This document shows positions 1 to 9,063 of a stretch of DNA of 64,000 bases, piece after piece. Every line of letters starts with the position of its first letter. Position 1 is the first letter of the stretch. The notes beneath the pieces are model-generated. The model did not search any database. It was not told the DNA's origin and saw only the letters and a list, made by a program, of their open reading frames with translations. Made by a program: the position numbers and the translations under genes. Source of the DNA: an uncultured Clostridia bacterium (GTDB lineage Bacteria; Bacillota; Clostridia; Christensenellales; Aristaeellaceae); assembly GCA_946413245.1 (NCBI GenBank), contig CAMKJS010000006.1, positions 1 through 64,000 on the forward strand, given 5' to 3'.

Positions 1-111
1 TATTCGGGAAGATTATACCATTGAATCCTGAACTTTCAAACAGGGTATCAAAGCTCGCGGCGGGCTTCCGGTTTTTTTTATGCATTCCCCGCGAAAGACG
101 CTCCTTCCGCC

Positions 112-140
112 TTCAGATTTGCGGAGGACTATGGTATACT
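112..140 (+). promoter_or_regulatory. putative SigA promoter for dapB-ddh
   Basis: TTCAGA (112-117) is separated by 17 bp from TATACT (135-140). The -10 is near consensus and the -35 matches 4 of 6 positions. It lies about 58 bp upstream of the dapB start. The rest of positions 1-176 shows no gene. Confidence 0.5.
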
Positions 141-197
141 TGGAACGTTGATTTGCTGATTTCCGGATGAATTTGCGTGAGGACTGGAGGTTCGGGC

Positions 198-941
198 ATG
201 AGAATTCTGCTGAGCGGATACGGCGGGCATATGGGCCGCGAGGTGCGGGAATGCGCGGAACGGGTTCCCGGCGCGGCAATCGTGCAGGGCGTGGATCCGA
301 TGTCGGAGGGTGGGGACGCGCTGTGCGTGAAGCACTTCGCCGACTGCGGGGCGGAGGCGGACGTGATCATCGATTTCAGCCATCATTCCCTGACGGGGGA
401 ACTGCTGGATTACGCGGAAGAGAAGGGGTTGCCGGTGGTGCTGGCCACCACGGGGCAGACGCCGGAGGAAAAGGCGCGCATCGGGGAAGCCGCGAAAAAG
501 GTTCCGGTTTTCCTGGCGGCCAACTACAGCCTGGGTATCGCCGTGATGAGCGATCTGGTCAAACGGGTCGTATCCCTGTATCCGGAAGCGGATATCGAGA
601 TTATTGAACAGCATCACAACCGCAAGGCGGACGCGCCCAGCGGAACGGCGCTGGCCCTGTTCCGGGCGGTGCAGGAGGCGCGGCCGGGCGCCGTGGCCGC
701 GGAAGGCCGATCCGGCTACGGGAAACGGACGCCGGAGGAAGTCGGGATTCACGCGGTGCGCGCCGGAAACATCGTGGGGATTCATGAGGTGATGATCTGT
801 ACGCAGAACGAATGCATCACCCTGAAGCATCAGGCGTTCAGCCGCGGCGTTTTCGCCGAGGGAAGCCTGAAGGCGGCGGCCTTCCTGGTGAAGCAGGGAC
901 CGGGGCTGTACGATATGAAGGATTTGCTGAGGGAGGAATAA
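198..941 (+). CDS. dapB: 4-hydroxy-tetrahydrodipicolinate reductase
   Basis: NAD(P)H-dependent cytoplasmic reductase of the diaminopimelate/lysine pathway. The 247-residue protein has the N-terminal Rossmann motif GYGGHMG (about residues 7-13), an ATTG segment near residue 83, and the DapB signature EQHHNRKADAPSGTAL (about 137-152) holding the catalytic His-His and Lys and the substrate-binding SGT. The ORF-track start at 177 is rejected because GGAGG sits 7 bp before the ATG at 198, and homologues begin with the short MRI-type strand that leads into the Rossmann motif. Five bases separate it from ddh, so the two form an operon supplying meso-diaminopimelate. Length is close to the family norm of roughly 250-270 residues. 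Confidence 0.95.
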   Translation: MRILLSGYGGHMGREVRECAERVPGAAIVQGVDPMSEGGDALCVKHFADCGAEADVIIDFSHHSLTGELLDYAEEKGLPVVLATTGQTPEEKARIGEAAKKVPVFLAANYSLGIAVMSDLVKRVVSLYPEADIEIIEQHHNRKADAPSGTALALFRAVQEARPGAVAAEGRSGYGKRTPEEVGIHAVRAGNIVGIHEVMICTQNECITLKHQAFSRGVFAEGSLKAAAFLVKQGPGLYDMKDLLREE

Positions 942-946
942 GGCAT

Positions 947-1936
947 ATGGAGAATACCATCAGAATCGGGATTTACGGATACGGCAATCTGGGCCGCGGC
1001 GTGGAGCTGGGCGTACGGCAGAACCCTGACCTGAAGCTGACGGCGGTGTTTACCCGCCGGGATCCCTTGGCGGTCAAGACCCTGACCGGGGTGCCGGTGT
1101 ATGCCGCGGCGGACGCGGAGCAGTTCATCGGCAAAATTGACGTGATGATTCTCTGCGGCGGCAGCGCCAGCGATTTGCCGGAGATGACGCCGAAGATGGC
1201 GAAGCTGTTCAACGTGATCGACTCTTTCGATACCCACGCGCGGATTCCGGAGCATTTCGCCCGGGTGGATCAGGCGGCTTTTTCCGCCTGCCATACGGCG
1301 CTGATCAGCGCCGGCTGGGATCCCGGCCTCTTTTCCCTGGCCCGGCTGTACATGAACAGCGTGCTGGAGGAGGGGAAGGACTACACTTTCTGGGGCCGGG
1401 GCGTGAGCCAGGGCCACAGCGACGCGATCCGCCGGATTCAGGGCGTGAAGGACGCGCGGCAGTATACCGTGCCGGTGGCCGCGGCGCTGGAAAGCGTGCG
1501 CCGGGGAGAAAATCCGGAGCTGACCACCCGCCAGAAACACACCCGGGAATGCTGGGTCGTGGCGGAGGAAGGCGCGGACAAGGCCCGGATCGAAAAAGAG
1601 ATCAAGGAAATGCCCAACTATTTCGCGGATTACGACACGACGGTGAACTTCATCACCGAGGAGGAGATGAAGCGGGATCACGCGGAGCTGCCCCACGGCG
1701 GCCAGGTGATCCGTTGCGGGAGCACCGGCGCGGAGAACGGGCACCGGCACGTGATGGAATTCAGCCTGAAGCTGGATTCGAACCCGGAGTTCACGGCTTC
1801 CGTGCTCCTGGCCTGCGCCCGGGCGGTGGCCCGCATGAACAGCCGCGGGATCTACGGCTGCAAAACCATGTTTGATATTCCGCCGGCGGATCTCTCCCCG
1901 CTCTCTCCGGAGGAGCTGCGGAAGAAGCTGCTGTAA
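947..1936 (+). CDS. ddh: meso-diaminopimelate dehydrogenase
   Basis: NADPH-dependent enzyme that reductively aminates tetrahydrodipicolinate directly to meso-DAP, bypassing the succinylase/acetylase branches. The 329-residue protein has an N-terminal dinucleotide-binding motif GIYGYGNLGRG (about residues 8-18) and family segments such as SAGWDPGLFSL and GRGVSQGHSDAIRRI. Length agrees with characterised Ddh (about 320-330). The start at 947 is chosen over the upstream track start because GGAGG lies 10 bp before it and because the extension would overlap dapB in another frame. Co-transcription with dapB supports a DAP-dehydrogenase route to peptidoglycan and lysine. A strong hairpin follows the stop codon. 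Confidence 0.95.
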   Translation: MENTIRIGIYGYGNLGRGVELGVRQNPDLKLTAVFTRRDPLAVKTLTGVPVYAAADAEQFIGKIDVMILCGGSASDLPEMTPKMAKLFNVIDSFDTHARIPEHFARVDQAAFSACHTALISAGWDPGLFSLARLYMNSVLEEGKDYTFWGRGVSQGHSDAIRRIQGVKDARQYTVPVAAALESVRRGENPELTTRQKHTRECWVVAEEGADKARIEKEIKEMPNYFADYDTTVNFITEEEMKRDHAELPHGGQVIRCGSTGAENGHRHVMEFSLKLDSNPEFTASVLLACARAVARMNSRGIYGCKTMFDIPPADLSPLSPEELRKKLL

Positions 1937-1944
1937 AGAAAAAA

Positions 1945-1979
1945 CCCCTTTGCCGGTTTCCGGCAAAGGGGAATTGTTT
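1945..1979. terminator. bidirectional intrinsic terminator
   Basis: CCCCTTTGCCGG / CCGGCAAAGGGG form a 12-bp stem with a TTT loop. It is flanked by an A-run on the left and T-rich sequence on the right, so it can terminate both ddh (+) and the convergent GH38 gene (-). Confidence 0.85.
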
Positions 1980-4900
1980 TTATTTTGCTATCCGCAGGGT
2001 TTTGACCTCGAAGGTGTGGAAATGCAGCGGGAGGACACCGTCCGTCAGGGGGAGCTCCTCCTGTTTGTTTTCCAGCATGTCGCAGTCCCAGACCTTCGCG
2101 GCGGGGATATTGAGGGTCAGACGGCAGGAGGTGTCCGCCTTTTTGGCTTCGTAGACCCGGAGAATCAGGTCGCCACTGCCGTCCTCCGCGGGCTTGACGG
2201 TATCGATGAAGACGTTGTCCGCGTCCACGGAGAAGGCGCTGAAGCGATCCAGACTGCCATCCGCGACGATCATGGGCACGTTGAGGGAGGCGGCTTCCCG
2301 GACCACCGGGCTGTCCATGAAGGAGCCTTCCCAGCAGGTGACGGAATAGGTGAAGGTGTGTTCACCCTGGTCCGCCCGCATCTCCGGGCAGGCAGCGGCC
2401 CGCAGCAGTGTGAGCTGCAGGGCGTTTCCGTTCATGCTGATGCCGTACTTGCAGTCGTTCAGGACGGCGGCGCCGTGGCTTTCGTCCGCCAGAGCGCTCC
2501 AACGCTGGTTGCACACCTCGAAACGGTCGCTGTCATACAGCCGTGAGCGGTGATTCGGCCGGGCCATATAGCCGAACTGGATCTCGTTCAGACCTTCCGA
2601 CGCCCGGACGTCGCAGGGGAACTCAACCTTCAGCAGGCGGTGCAGCTCATGCCAGTCCACCTTTGTGACGAAGTCGATCCGGCGGCTTCCGGCGGTGAGC
2701 ACGATCTCCTGCTCCAGCGCGGAGTTCTGCAGCTTCCGGGACAGGCGGAGCACCGCCCGGAGGCCGGAGGCTTCCTGCACGGTGAGGGTAACGGGCTCAT
2801 CCAGCTCCACAGGCTGGAAAATATAATTGGAATCGATATCCCACGCGTCGAAGAGGCGCGGAACATCCTTGTACATCAGCAGCCTGTTCATGGGACCGGC
2901 GGCGAATTCCCGGCCGGAGGCCTTGTCTGTCAGGGAAACGATTTCGCCGCGGCTGCTCAGCACGGCCTTCAGGTAGGCGTTTTCCAGCACTGCGCCGGAT
3001 TCGGTCAGGCAGGCCCGGACGGCTTCAGCCGCGGGCGCTTCGGCTTTCTTCGGGAGCAGGGAGACCGCGCCGCAGGAAGGCACGGTGACCAGGGCCAGGA
3101 CTTTCCCTTCCGCTTCCCGGGTGGGCACGGCTTCTCCCTCACGGGTAACCGCGCCGCCGGCAAAGGCCGCCGGAAGCGCAACCACCTCTGTCCGCGGGAA
3201 GGACAGGGAATTGAATACGGTGATGCCGTCTCCGGCGGCCAGCGCGCGGAGCGCCTCATCCCGGACGGCTTCCGCTTCGGAAATGATCCAGCGGTGATCC
3301 CGGCGGGCGTCCTCATACACCTTGCCGATGGAGGATCCGGGCAGGATATCGTGGAACTGGTTCAGCAGCAGCCTCTTCCAGGCCGTGTCCATCCGGGCCA
3401 GGGGATAGGCGTATCCTTTCGCCATGGCCAGGGAGCCCCACATCTCCGCATCCCGGAGAGACAGCTCCGAACGCCGGTTGCCTTTCTTGATGGCCGCCTG
3501 GGAGGTGTACACGCCCCGGTGGGCGGAGAAGTACAGCTCGCCTGCATAGGTGCGGGCGGGACCGCCCTGGGCTTCCATATCCTCAAAGAATTCCACCGGG
3601 CCTTCGATCTTCACCCGGGGCATGCCTTCCAGATCCGTCTCACGCAGCAGATATTCAATATGGTCCCGGGTGGGGCCGCCGCCGCCGTCGCCGTACCCGA
3701 AGGGGAGCAGGAAGGCGCTCAGGTCGCGCTTCTGGACCCGGTTCTTCCAGGTTCCGCAGATTTCCTTCGGATCCGTGCGGTAGGTATAGCTGGTGGGCAG
3801 GAAGGAATCGATCTCCGTGCCGTCGGCGCCGCGCCAGGTGAAGTAATGATGGGGGAAACGCTCGCCCTCGTTGTAGGACCAGAAAATTTTCTGCGTCACC
3901 AGGTATTTGACGCCGGTCTTCTTCAGAATCTGAGGCAGCGCGGCGGAATAGCCGAAGGTGTCCGGCAGCCAGAGCACTACGGAATCCACGCCCATGACGT
4001 CCTTAAACCAGCGCTTGCCGTGCAGCACCTGGCGCACCAGGGATTCGCCGCTGGTCATGTTCGTGTCCGGTTCCACCCACATGGCGCCTTCCGCGATCCA
4101 CTGGCCGGTTTTCTGCGCCTGCACGATGCGGTCGAAGAGCTCCGGATAATGCTCCCGGCACATCTCATAGGCCGCGGGCTGGCTCTGCAGATACCGGTAT
4201 TCCGGATATTTTTCGATCAGGCGGAGCTGCTGGGCGAAGGTACGGCTGGTCTTGCGGCGGGTTTCCGCCATGGGCCACAGCCAGGCCAGGTCCAGGTGCG
4301 CGTTGCCGATGGCGTAGAATACCGGCGCGGTGGTGCCGTTAACAGCTTTCAGTACGGGGCGGAGGGATTCCCGGGCAGCGCGGTATCCGGCAATCCGCTG
4401 TTCCGGCGGTTGCTCGAAGTCCACGAGCAGGGTGGCGGTCTCCAGGGCTTTTGCGATTTTGTCCGCCCGCAGGCTTTCCTGATCTACCTGCTCTCCCAGG
4501 AGGAACAGGGTTCTCAGATCCATGTACAGCTGATAGGCGTCCTCGTTCCAGATGCCGTACGTCATCCTGCCCAGGCAGGCGCGCTCGCCTTCCTTTTTCG
4601 GATCCTGATAGCTGCCGGGAATAACCGGACCGGTGGCGCAGCCGCCCAGCTCGCTCTCCGCGATGAAATGGCCGGCATAGGCTTCGATCAGCAGGTCATA
4701 TTCCGTGCCGGGAACCGCATCAAAGGTCAGGAAATTGTCCACGATATAGTGGTGGGGAACCTCCACCCACTCCGCCCGGCGGGTACCGAAGGAGCGGCCG
4801 TTGATGAAGACGGTGGATTCTCCGCCTGTCTGCAGGTCCAGCGTGACGGCGCGGCCCGCTGCTTCCTCCGGGAGCACGATGCTGCTCCGCATCCAGCAGT

Positions 4901-5093
4901 ATTCCCAGGTGCGCCCCCAACGGGTTCCGGGAGCCATGGGAGCGAATTCGCGGCTCCGGGCTTCCTCCGGGGTCAGATAATCCATGGTCAGGAAGGCTTC
5001 CACGTCGATGGTGCCAATGGGAAGGTACAGGTCTTTTTTCAGGGTGCTGATCCAGTGCTGCAGCCGCTGCTTCCATTCGGAATGCATGTACAT
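1980..5093 (-). CDS. GH38 alpha-mannosidase
   Basis: Predicted zinc-dependent retaining alpha-mannosidase that trims alpha-mannosides such as N-glycan or mannan fragments. About 1037 residues, with no signal peptide, so likely cytoplasmic. Motifs: AIGNAHLDLAWLWP (about residue 265, zinc His/Asp), WLPDTFGYS (about 380, nucleophile Asp) and LNQFHDILPG (about 570), followed by the beta-sandwich C-terminal region typical of the family. The track start at 5105 is a GTG only 2 bp after AAGGAG. The ATG at 5093, 13 bp after it, is preferred, though neither spacing is ideal. It is the last gene of a minus-strand operon behind the GH29 and unclassified glycosidase genes. A GC-rich hairpin lies in the 106-bp gap upstream. 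Confidence 0.93.
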   Translation of the reverse strand: MYMHSEWKQRLQHWISTLKKDLYLPIGTIDVEAFLTMDYLTPEEARSREFAPMAPGTRWGRTWEYCWMRSSIVLPEEAAGRAVTLDLQTGGESTVFINGRSFGTRRAEWVEVPHHYIVDNFLTFDAVPGTEYDLLIEAYAGHFIAESELGGCATGPVIPGSYQDPKKEGERACLGRMTYGIWNEDAYQLYMDLRTLFLLGEQVDQESLRADKIAKALETATLLVDFEQPPEQRIAGYRAARESLRPVLKAVNGTTAPVFYAIGNAHLDLAWLWPMAETRRKTSRTFAQQLRLIEKYPEYRYLQSQPAAYEMCREHYPELFDRIVQAQKTGQWIAEGAMWVEPDTNMTSGESLVRQVLHGKRWFKDVMGVDSVVLWLPDTFGYSAALPQILKKTGVKYLVTQKIFWSYNEGERFPHHYFTWRGADGTEIDSFLPTSYTYRTDPKEICGTWKNRVQKRDLSAFLLPFGYGDGGGGPTRDHIEYLLRETDLEGMPRVKIEGPVEFFEDMEAQGGPARTYAGELYFSAHRGVYTSQAAIKKGNRRSELSLRDAEMWGSLAMAKGYAYPLARMDTAWKRLLLNQFHDILPGSSIGKVYEDARRDHRWIISEAEAVRDEALRALAAGDGITVFNSLSFPRTEVVALPAAFAGGAVTREGEAVPTREAEGKVLALVTVPSCGAVSLLPKKAEAPAAEAVRACLTESGAVLENAYLKAVLSSRGEIVSLTDKASGREFAAGPMNRLLMYKDVPRLFDAWDIDSNYIFQPVELDEPVTLTVQEASGLRAVLRLSRKLQNSALEQEIVLTAGSRRIDFVTKVDWHELHRLLKVEFPCDVRASEGLNEIQFGYMARPNHRSRLYDSDRFEVCNQRWSALADESHGAAVLNDCKYGISMNGNALQLTLLRAAACPEMRADQGEHTFTYSVTCWEGSFMDSPVVREAASLNVPMIVADGSLDRFSAFSVDADNVFIDTVKPAEDGSGDLILRVYEAKKADTSCRLTLNIPAAKVWDCDMLENKQEELPLTDGVLPLHFHTFEVKTLRIAK

Positions 5094-5164
5094 TGGTTTT
5101 TCCACTCTCCTTTTTTGATGTATATTTCTTTATTTCGTAATTGGCTGGTCACCCTAACCCCCTG

Positions 5165-5188
5165 CCCCTTCCCCTCAAGGGGAAGGGG
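5165..5188. repeat. palindromic hairpin between GH29 and GH38
   Basis: CCCCTTCCCC and GGGGAAGGGG pair around a TCAA loop, preceded by CACCCTAACCCCCTG. There is no T-run on the minus-strand side, so it looks more like a dispersed palindromic repeat or mRNA-processing hairpin than a terminator. It resembles in type the palindromes at 62693-62815. Confidence 0.6.
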
Positions 5189-5199
5189 AGAAAATATAT

Positions 5200-6552
5200 T
5201 CACTCCATTCGGATGGCGGGGGCCAGCCAGTCCTCTTCCGTGAGGGAATCCGGGAGGTGAATCCGGATGCCATCCTCCGTTTGGGTGAAGGGCAGCTCCG
5301 TCTCCGGGGACAGCAGGGTCAGGCGGCAGACGGGACGCGGCCAGGGGATCAGCAGCCCGGAAGGACGCGGGGCATCCTCCGGCTGGCGCAGCAGGGCATA
5401 GTACGTCTCTCCCTTTCGGGTGAAGGCAAAGGCTCCCGCCTCGTTCGGCTCGGCCATGCGCGTGCCGTAGATCGCCTCGCCGTTATGCCGGAGCCAGCCG
5501 CCCAGGGCGTCCAGAATTCTCACCCCGGCCGCGGGAAGCCGCCCGTCCGGCTGCGGGGCGATGTTCAGCGCCAGGTTCCCGCCGCGGCAGACCACGTCGA
5601 TCAGCAGATGAACTACCTGCCGCGGGGTTTTGTATACCGGGTCGAACCGGTAGGAGAAGGCGTCGCTCAGGGTGACGCAGCTTTCCCAGGGCACGTGAAT
5701 GGGGGAATCGGGCACACTTTGCTCCGGCGTGATGTAATTCTCGTTCTCACCGGTGATGGTCCGGTCCGCGACGATCAGATCCGGCGTAATCTTTCTGGCT
5801 TCCCGCATGAACTCTGAGAGGCGGATATCCTGCCCGTTCTGCGGCCCCACCTGGCCGCCGTCCAGCCAGAGAATGTCCAGCGGCCCGTAATCCCGCACCA
5901 GCTCCATCATCTGCCCGTGGGTGAACTGAACGTATTTCTCCCAGACGTCCGGACGCGCCGCGGGATCGTACGTGGGATTCCGGTCGTACGCCACCGGCTT
6001 TTCCATGCCTTCCGCCCAGTACCAGGGGCAGTGCCAGTCCGGCTTGGAGAAGTAGGCAGCGATCCCCAGCCCCCGGGCCCGGAAGGCGCCGAAGACCGCC
6101 CGGACGATATCCGCGTACCGGTGCGTATGGAAAGGGCAGTCCGGCGCGGTGGATCTGTAATCCGTATACCGGGTGTCGAACAGACAGAAACCGTCATGGT
6201 GCTTGGTGGTGAAAATCAGATAGCGGAAACCGTTCCGCGCGGCCACGTCCGCCCAGATTTCCGGCTGAAGCCGCACCGGGTTGAAGCTCCTGTTCAGGTT
6301 CCGGTACTGCGCTTTGAAGGTATCCGGGTCTTTCTCCCAGTCGATTCCTTCCCGGCTCCAGTCCGCGTCCCCGTCCGAAAGCGGCCAGGATTCGCAGATA
6401 CCGAGCTGGGAATAGATCCCGAAGTGCATCATGATCGCCAGCTTCTGATCCTGAAACCATTCCAGTTTCCGCCGGACAGCCGGATCCTCCGGCCAGACAT
6501 AGGTATCCTCCCGGCTGCATCCGTGCATGCCGTGAATAATGGCATCCGCCAT
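5200..6552 (-). CDS. GH29 alpha-L-fucosidase
   Basis: Predicted retaining exo-alpha-L-fucosidase. The 450-residue protein has the GH29 barrel motifs KLAIMMHFGIYS (about 37-48), TKHHDGFCLF (about 116-125) and DILWLDGG (about 226-233), where Asp231 is in the position of the family nucleophile. A short beta-sandwich-like tail follows. No signal peptide is seen, so it probably acts on imported oligosaccharides. It starts three bases after the upstream gene stops, so it is co-transcribed with it, with GH38 downstream. Mannosidase plus fucosidase beside a mannoside phosphorylase points to N-glycan-like or fucosylated substrates, which is inference. Confidence 0.92.
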   Translation of the reverse strand: MADAIIHGMHGCSREDTYVWPEDPAVRRKLEWFQDQKLAIMMHFGIYSQLGICESWPLSDGDADWSREGIDWEKDPDTFKAQYRNLNRSFNPVRLQPEIWADVAARNGFRYLIFTTKHHDGFCLFDTRYTDYRSTAPDCPFHTHRYADIVRAVFGAFRARGLGIAAYFSKPDWHCPWYWAEGMEKPVAYDRNPTYDPAARPDVWEKYVQFTHGQMMELVRDYGPLDILWLDGGQVGPQNGQDIRLSEFMREARKITPDLIVADRTITGENENYITPEQSVPDSPIHVPWESCVTLSDAFSYRFDPVYKTPRQVVHLLIDVVCRGGNLALNIAPQPDGRLPAAGVRILDALGGWLRHNGEAIYGTRMAEPNEAGAFAFTRKGETYYALLRQPEDAPRPSGLLIPWPRPVCRLTLLSPETELPFTQTEDGIRIHLPDSLTEEDWLAPAIRME

Positions 6553-6555
6553 GGA

Positions 6556-8853
6556 TCAGTCCTCCTTGTTCGTATCCGTATACAGATGAACGGTCAGCGG
6601 CTGATAACAGACCGGGAAACTGACCAGAAGGGTTCCGGTGGGAGCGTGCCACCGGCAGACGTCCGCTTCCAGCTGCCGGCCGTCTTCCGTGAGCGCTTCC
6701 GCCCGGTATACCGGCCGTGGAAGCTTCAGGCGCATGCGGACGCGGATTCCCTCCGCGGTCCGGCAGCGGACGGCATACCCGGCTTCCGTTTCCGTCAGAC
6801 TTTCGAGACGGGCGGTGGAAGCGACCGGACGCGTCTTTTCCGGGCCCGGTTCGTCCAGATCGAAGAGCAGGGCTGTTTTTCCCGGGAGAATTTCCTTTTC
6901 GGTGAGAATCTCATATTCCGGAGAAAACAGATCCGCGAAATGTCCCCGCAGTGTCAGGGGCCTGGAGACAGGGGAGTCCTCCATGACCGCGGCGATCCGG
7001 TAGGGACCGCGCTTCATCAGGAAGGAATTGCGGGGTTCAAAACCGGGAGCCGCCCAGGCGATCACCCGGCGCAGCCATTCGTCCGCCGCTTCCGGGGTCA
7101 GCGTCAGCCGCGCCGGGGATATCCGCAGCACGGCGACCTGCCCCGTGCCGGCGGCATGGATTCCCTCCGCGGGCTCCCGCCCGAGACCCAGCAGCTCACA
7201 CAGATGCTGGGCGGGATGATCAAAGGAAAGGCCTTCCGTGTTCCACCAGGCCGGAGCGGCGTGATACGGATCGCTGCCGTCTCCGACCAGCAGCAGCGTA
7301 CCGCCCGCGCGGACCCAGTCCGCCAGAATTTCATGCTCCCGGGGACTCCGGGGCTTCATCCACTCATAGCTCAGGATGAGGGCGGAGAACCCGGCCAGCG
7401 TGCCCGGATATCGCGGAAGGTTGTCCAGTTGTACCGGCTGCAGCGGAATTCCTGCTTTTACCAGCGGCATGGCCAGCCCGAAGAAATGCGGGAAGGCGCC
7501 GGAGGCGACGTAGTCGTTATACAGGGAGGGATCCGCGGCGATCTGCCGCATGATGGCACGGCTGTCCTCCCCGGTATCCTCTCCGGCCCGCCGGCGGGGC
7601 AGCATGGAAAAGAGGCGGTCGTTCAGCCCTCCGACGCCTCCCGGAGAATGGGGAACGTCATCCGGGAAACTGCGCTGGTACAGGGCGCTGTCCGCCATCA
7701 GCAGGCCGATCCGGGGAGACTCCGGAATAAATCCGGCGTCCGGCTGCTCCATATCGCCCAGCGTCCGGATCAGCGTGGCAATCAGCTCGGCGTATTCCGG
7801 CGGGATGGGCTTGCCTTCTTCCGGCTTCTCCCAGGGCAGGAATCCTTCCTGTTCATTGCGGGAAATCTTGGGATAGAGGCCGTTGAAAATCCGGTCCGGC
7901 CACGGGGCGACCTCGTAGCGGAACACGTCGGGGAACAGGAGGGACGCGGTAACGGTAGCCAGATAATGATCCCGGAAGGATTCCCAGGTATAGGCCGGAT
8001 TGTCCTCCACCGGATCGTGCAGGAACCAGATACGCCGCCCGCTGTTCCTTGCCAGCTCCCGCGCGATGCCGTATTCCAGGAAAGCGGTCTCGAAGGTGCG
8101 CTCTCCATATACCCCGCGATATACGTTGCCGGCCCGGGAGGTCCCGGTCCATACCTGCCCGATGAAACCGTCCACCGCGGGAATCTCCAGCAGGGAGCTT
8201 TCAGGACTCAGAATCTTCCACTGTGTATAATTCAGCAGGGAGTGGGTGGGCACGTATACGGCCAGTTCCCTTCCCAGACTGTGCGCGTATGCTTTCAGGC
8301 CGCCGGCGAGCTGCCCGATCAGGCGCTGAAACAGGAAAGCCTTCAGCGCGGAAGCGCGGATCCGGTTTTCACAGCTGCTGTGGGGCGGCTGCCATTCCTG
8401 CCCGTAGTATTCCAGCCAGGCCCGCCGGAACGCGGGACTGTATCCGCCCGCGTCCCAGAATTCGGGCTCCTCCAGGTGGACGGCTTCGACCCCGGCGTCC
8501 ACCGCGGGCTTCAGCTTCTCCAGCAGAAATTCCCCGAAAGACAGGGTCGGGCAAAGATAGGGCGTGTCCGCGCCGTGCATGATGCGCTTCCCGTTCCGGT
8601 CACACTGGCTTTCGTCCCAGTGGTCCGCGCCGTCCCATTCTCCGTTCAGATAATCGCGGTATCCTCCCCAGCAGCAGCCGGTCATCAGATGCACCACATA
8701 CCCGTGTTCCCGGAAGACACGGACGCGCTCCGGCATGGCTTCGTCCGCGCCGTACACCATGATAAAATCGAACTGCAGATCCGTCCTGGGAGACCAGGGG
8801 CTGTGCTCCTGGCATCCGGTCAGGCACTCGCGGCGGTCATGAATGAAAGCCAT
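6556..8853 (-). CDS. glycoside-hydrolase-like protein, family unassigned
   Basis: A 765-residue protein that I do not place in a named GH family. The N-terminal half looks like a TIM barrel. Around residues 124-150 it reads VHLEEPEFWDAGGYSPAF then a WLEYYG segment, similar in arrangement to GH42-type enzymes, where an acidic residue follows a strand and precedes a helix with a conserved Tyr-Gly. Near residues 490-530 LILSYEWMKPRSPREHEILA and WVRAGGTLLLVGDG resemble the class-I amidotransferase-like domain found C-terminal to GH42-like barrels. A beta-rich tail follows. No signal peptide. It is the first gene of the operon with GH29 and GH38, so a glycosidase role is likely, but the substrate is unknown. 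Confidence 0.7.
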   Translation of the reverse strand: MAFIHDRRECLTGCQEHSPWSPRTDLQFDFIMVYGADEAMPERVRVFREHGYVVHLMTGCCWGGYRDYLNGEWDGADHWDESQCDRNGKRIMHGADTPYLCPTLSFGEFLLEKLKPAVDAGVEAVHLEEPEFWDAGGYSPAFRRAWLEYYGQEWQPPHSSCENRIRASALKAFLFQRLIGQLAGGLKAYAHSLGRELAVYVPTHSLLNYTQWKILSPESSLLEIPAVDGFIGQVWTGTSRAGNVYRGVYGERTFETAFLEYGIARELARNSGRRIWFLHDPVEDNPAYTWESFRDHYLATVTASLLFPDVFRYEVAPWPDRIFNGLYPKISRNEQEGFLPWEKPEEGKPIPPEYAELIATLIRTLGDMEQPDAGFIPESPRIGLLMADSALYQRSFPDDVPHSPGGVGGLNDRLFSMLPRRRAGEDTGEDSRAIMRQIAADPSLYNDYVASGAFPHFFGLAMPLVKAGIPLQPVQLDNLPRYPGTLAGFSALILSYEWMKPRSPREHEILADWVRAGGTLLLVGDGSDPYHAAPAWWNTEGLSFDHPAQHLCELLGLGREPAEGIHAAGTGQVAVLRISPARLTLTPEAADEWLRRVIAWAAPGFEPRNSFLMKRGPYRIAAVMEDSPVSRPLTLRGHFADLFSPEYEILTEKEILPGKTALLFDLDEPGPEKTRPVASTARLESLTETEAGYAVRCRTAEGIRVRMRLKLPRPVYRAEALTEDGRQLEADVCRWHAPTGTLLVSFPVCYQPLTVHLYTDTNKED

Positions 8854-8902
8854 CGGTCATTCTCCCTGTGCGCTGTATTCTGTAAACGATCCCTTTCCTG
8901 CG

Positions 8903-8917
8903 CATGATTGTATCATG
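8903..8917. promoter_or_regulatory. inverted repeat in divergent promoter region
   Basis: CATGAT-TGT-ATCATG lies between the minus-strand glycosidase operon and GH130. On the minus strand it covers TACAAT, a plausible -10, so it could be an operator. No regulator gene is adjacent. The rest of 8854-9063 is A-rich. No convincing plus-strand promoter was found, although GGGGAGG precedes the GH130 start. Confidence 0.4.
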
Positions 8918-9063
8918 GATGAACAAAAAAACAAAGATCAAAAAGCAGGGGTAAAGTCAAAAATTTGCTCTTTCCGAAAGGAGAAAAATGGTATATAGTG
9001 AATAACAGGAAACGCAGAATCGTCTGCTGAAAAACGAACAGAGAAAAAGGGGAGGATACGTAT

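Noticed and set aside
2550-8907. Long plus-strand ORFs (897 and 996 codons) opposite GH38, GH29 and the glycosidase-like gene
   Set aside because: Antisense shadows of well-supported genes with no recognisable domain and no ribosome-binding site.
8965-8999. TTGCTC / TATAGT as a promoter for GH130
   Set aside because: The spacing is 23 bp, too long for a SigA promoter.
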